A stretch of DNA of 5,474 nucleotides from NCBI GenBank assembly GCA_003499715.1, contig DNSH01000005.1, forward strand, positions 1 to 5,474. Direction: 5' to 3'. The notes beneath the pieces were generated by a model. It was not told the DNA's origin, did no database searches, and was given only the letters and a program-made list of their open reading frames with translations. Every line of letters begins with the position of its first letter. The stretch's first letter is position 1. Source of the DNA: Candidatus Mesolinea sp. Its GTDB lineage: Bacteria > Chloroflexota > Anaerolineae > Anaerolineales > Anaerolineaceae. The position numbers were made by a program, and so were the translations under genes. Shown piece by piece: positions 5,203 through 5,474 of the stretch.

Positions 5203-5474
5203 TCAGACCTTTCCTTGGGCACATTCGGCTGCTGCAGCCCGCAAATGGGCAACCATGGCGGTCAGCCCATTGCTGCGCTGTGAAGAAAGATGGCGCCAAA
5301 ACCCTAAGGTTTCAAAAAGACTCAGGTTCACATCCGCAAATGCCTCAGCCGGCTGCCCGTTGAGCAGCTGATGCAGGATGGCGACCAGACCCTTGACGAT
5401 CAGCGAGTCGCTATCGGCATCAAAATAGAGTTTGCCATCTTTGCAAGTGATATCAAACCACACGCTGGATTGAC
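5203..5474 (-). CDS. sufE: SufE-family sulfur acceptor protein, C-terminal part (5' end outside window)
   Basis: SufE takes persulfide sulfur from the cysteine desulfurase SufS and passes it to the Fe-S assembly scaffold in the cytoplasm. The 89 complete residues start with QSSVWFDIT, which matches the stretch just after the catalytic cysteine in the family motif GCQSxVW. The two bases at the window edge, GT on the minus strand, are what a TGT cysteine codon would leave. The rest fits the family: a DADSDSLIVKGLVAILHQL helix start, FADVNLSLFETLGFWRHL, and SSQRSNGLTAMVAHLRAAA near the C-terminus. The GTG at 5463 is an internal valine, not a start. The N-terminal 45-50 residues lie beyond the right edge. 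The stop is 13 bases before the 4Fe-4S protein gene, indicating co-transcription. Confidence 0.9.
   Translation of the reverse strand, partial: QSSVWFDITCKDGKLYFDADSDSLIVKGLVAILHQLLNGQPAEAFADVNLSLFETLGFWRHLSSQRSNGLTAMVAHLRAAAAECAQGKV

Noticed and set aside
5190..5252. Longer N-terminus of the 4Fe-4S protein starting at 5252
   Set aside because: It would overlap the end of sufE by 50 bases. The ATG at 5189 has a GAGG site and clean operon spacing.
5461..5463. GTG at 5463 as the start of the SufE gene
   Set aside because: It encodes the valine of the conserved QSSVW stretch right after the catalytic cysteine; the frame continues to the window edge.

Overview
The window is bacterial, with compact genes, bacterial-type promoters and one class II tRNA. 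The mix of a Gram-positive/Thermus-style alpha-oxoamine synthase, a divergent YchF-like NTPase and a SufE plus small 4Fe-4S protein pair would fit an anaerobic member of the Chloroflexota (Anaerolineae-like). That placement is an inference from protein style, not from a marker gene. Nothing in the window looks phage- or plasmid-derived.

Layout. Bases 1-903 (+) hold the last three quarters of a 12-helix MFS transporter whose start lies off the left edge. A 108-base gap carries a clear TATAAT box and a strong ribosome binding site for a PLP enzyme of the KBL/BioF family (1012-2199, +), which ends at a symmetric hairpin terminator (2226-2253). On the minus strand the same hairpin ends a tRNA-Leu(CAA) gene (2258-2339) that has its own near-consensus promoter. 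A 339-base gap separates the tRNA from the divergently transcribed ychF-like NTPase (2679-3749, +). This gap holds three inverted repeats and a repeated motif, AGGCTYYGCAC, that the flanking genes do not explain. The NTPase gene converges, with 16 bases between stops, on surE (3766-4581, -). Upstream of surE on the same strand are a 4Fe-4S protein gene (4671-5189, -) and the C-terminal part of sufE (5203-5474, -), which runs off the right edge just at its catalytic cysteine.

How the genes relate. sufE and the 4Fe-4S gene are 13 bases apart and almost certainly co-transcribed, linking sulfur transfer for Fe-S assembly with an Fe-S protein. surE appears to have its own promoter placed so close to its ATG that the transcript would be leaderless. 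The kbl-like enzyme would act in threonine/glycine catabolism, but no threonine dehydrogenase is present here. The rest are ordinary housekeeping functions: tRNA, NTPase and nucleotidase.

No known defence system, CRISPR array, transposase or obvious new multi-gene system is visible. The most unexplained part is the structured intergenic block at about 2398-2617. It contains two related stem-loops whose stems differ by a compensating base pair, and a third inverted repeat whose two halves can each also fold on their own. It may be an uncharacterised small RNA or an intergenic repeat family.
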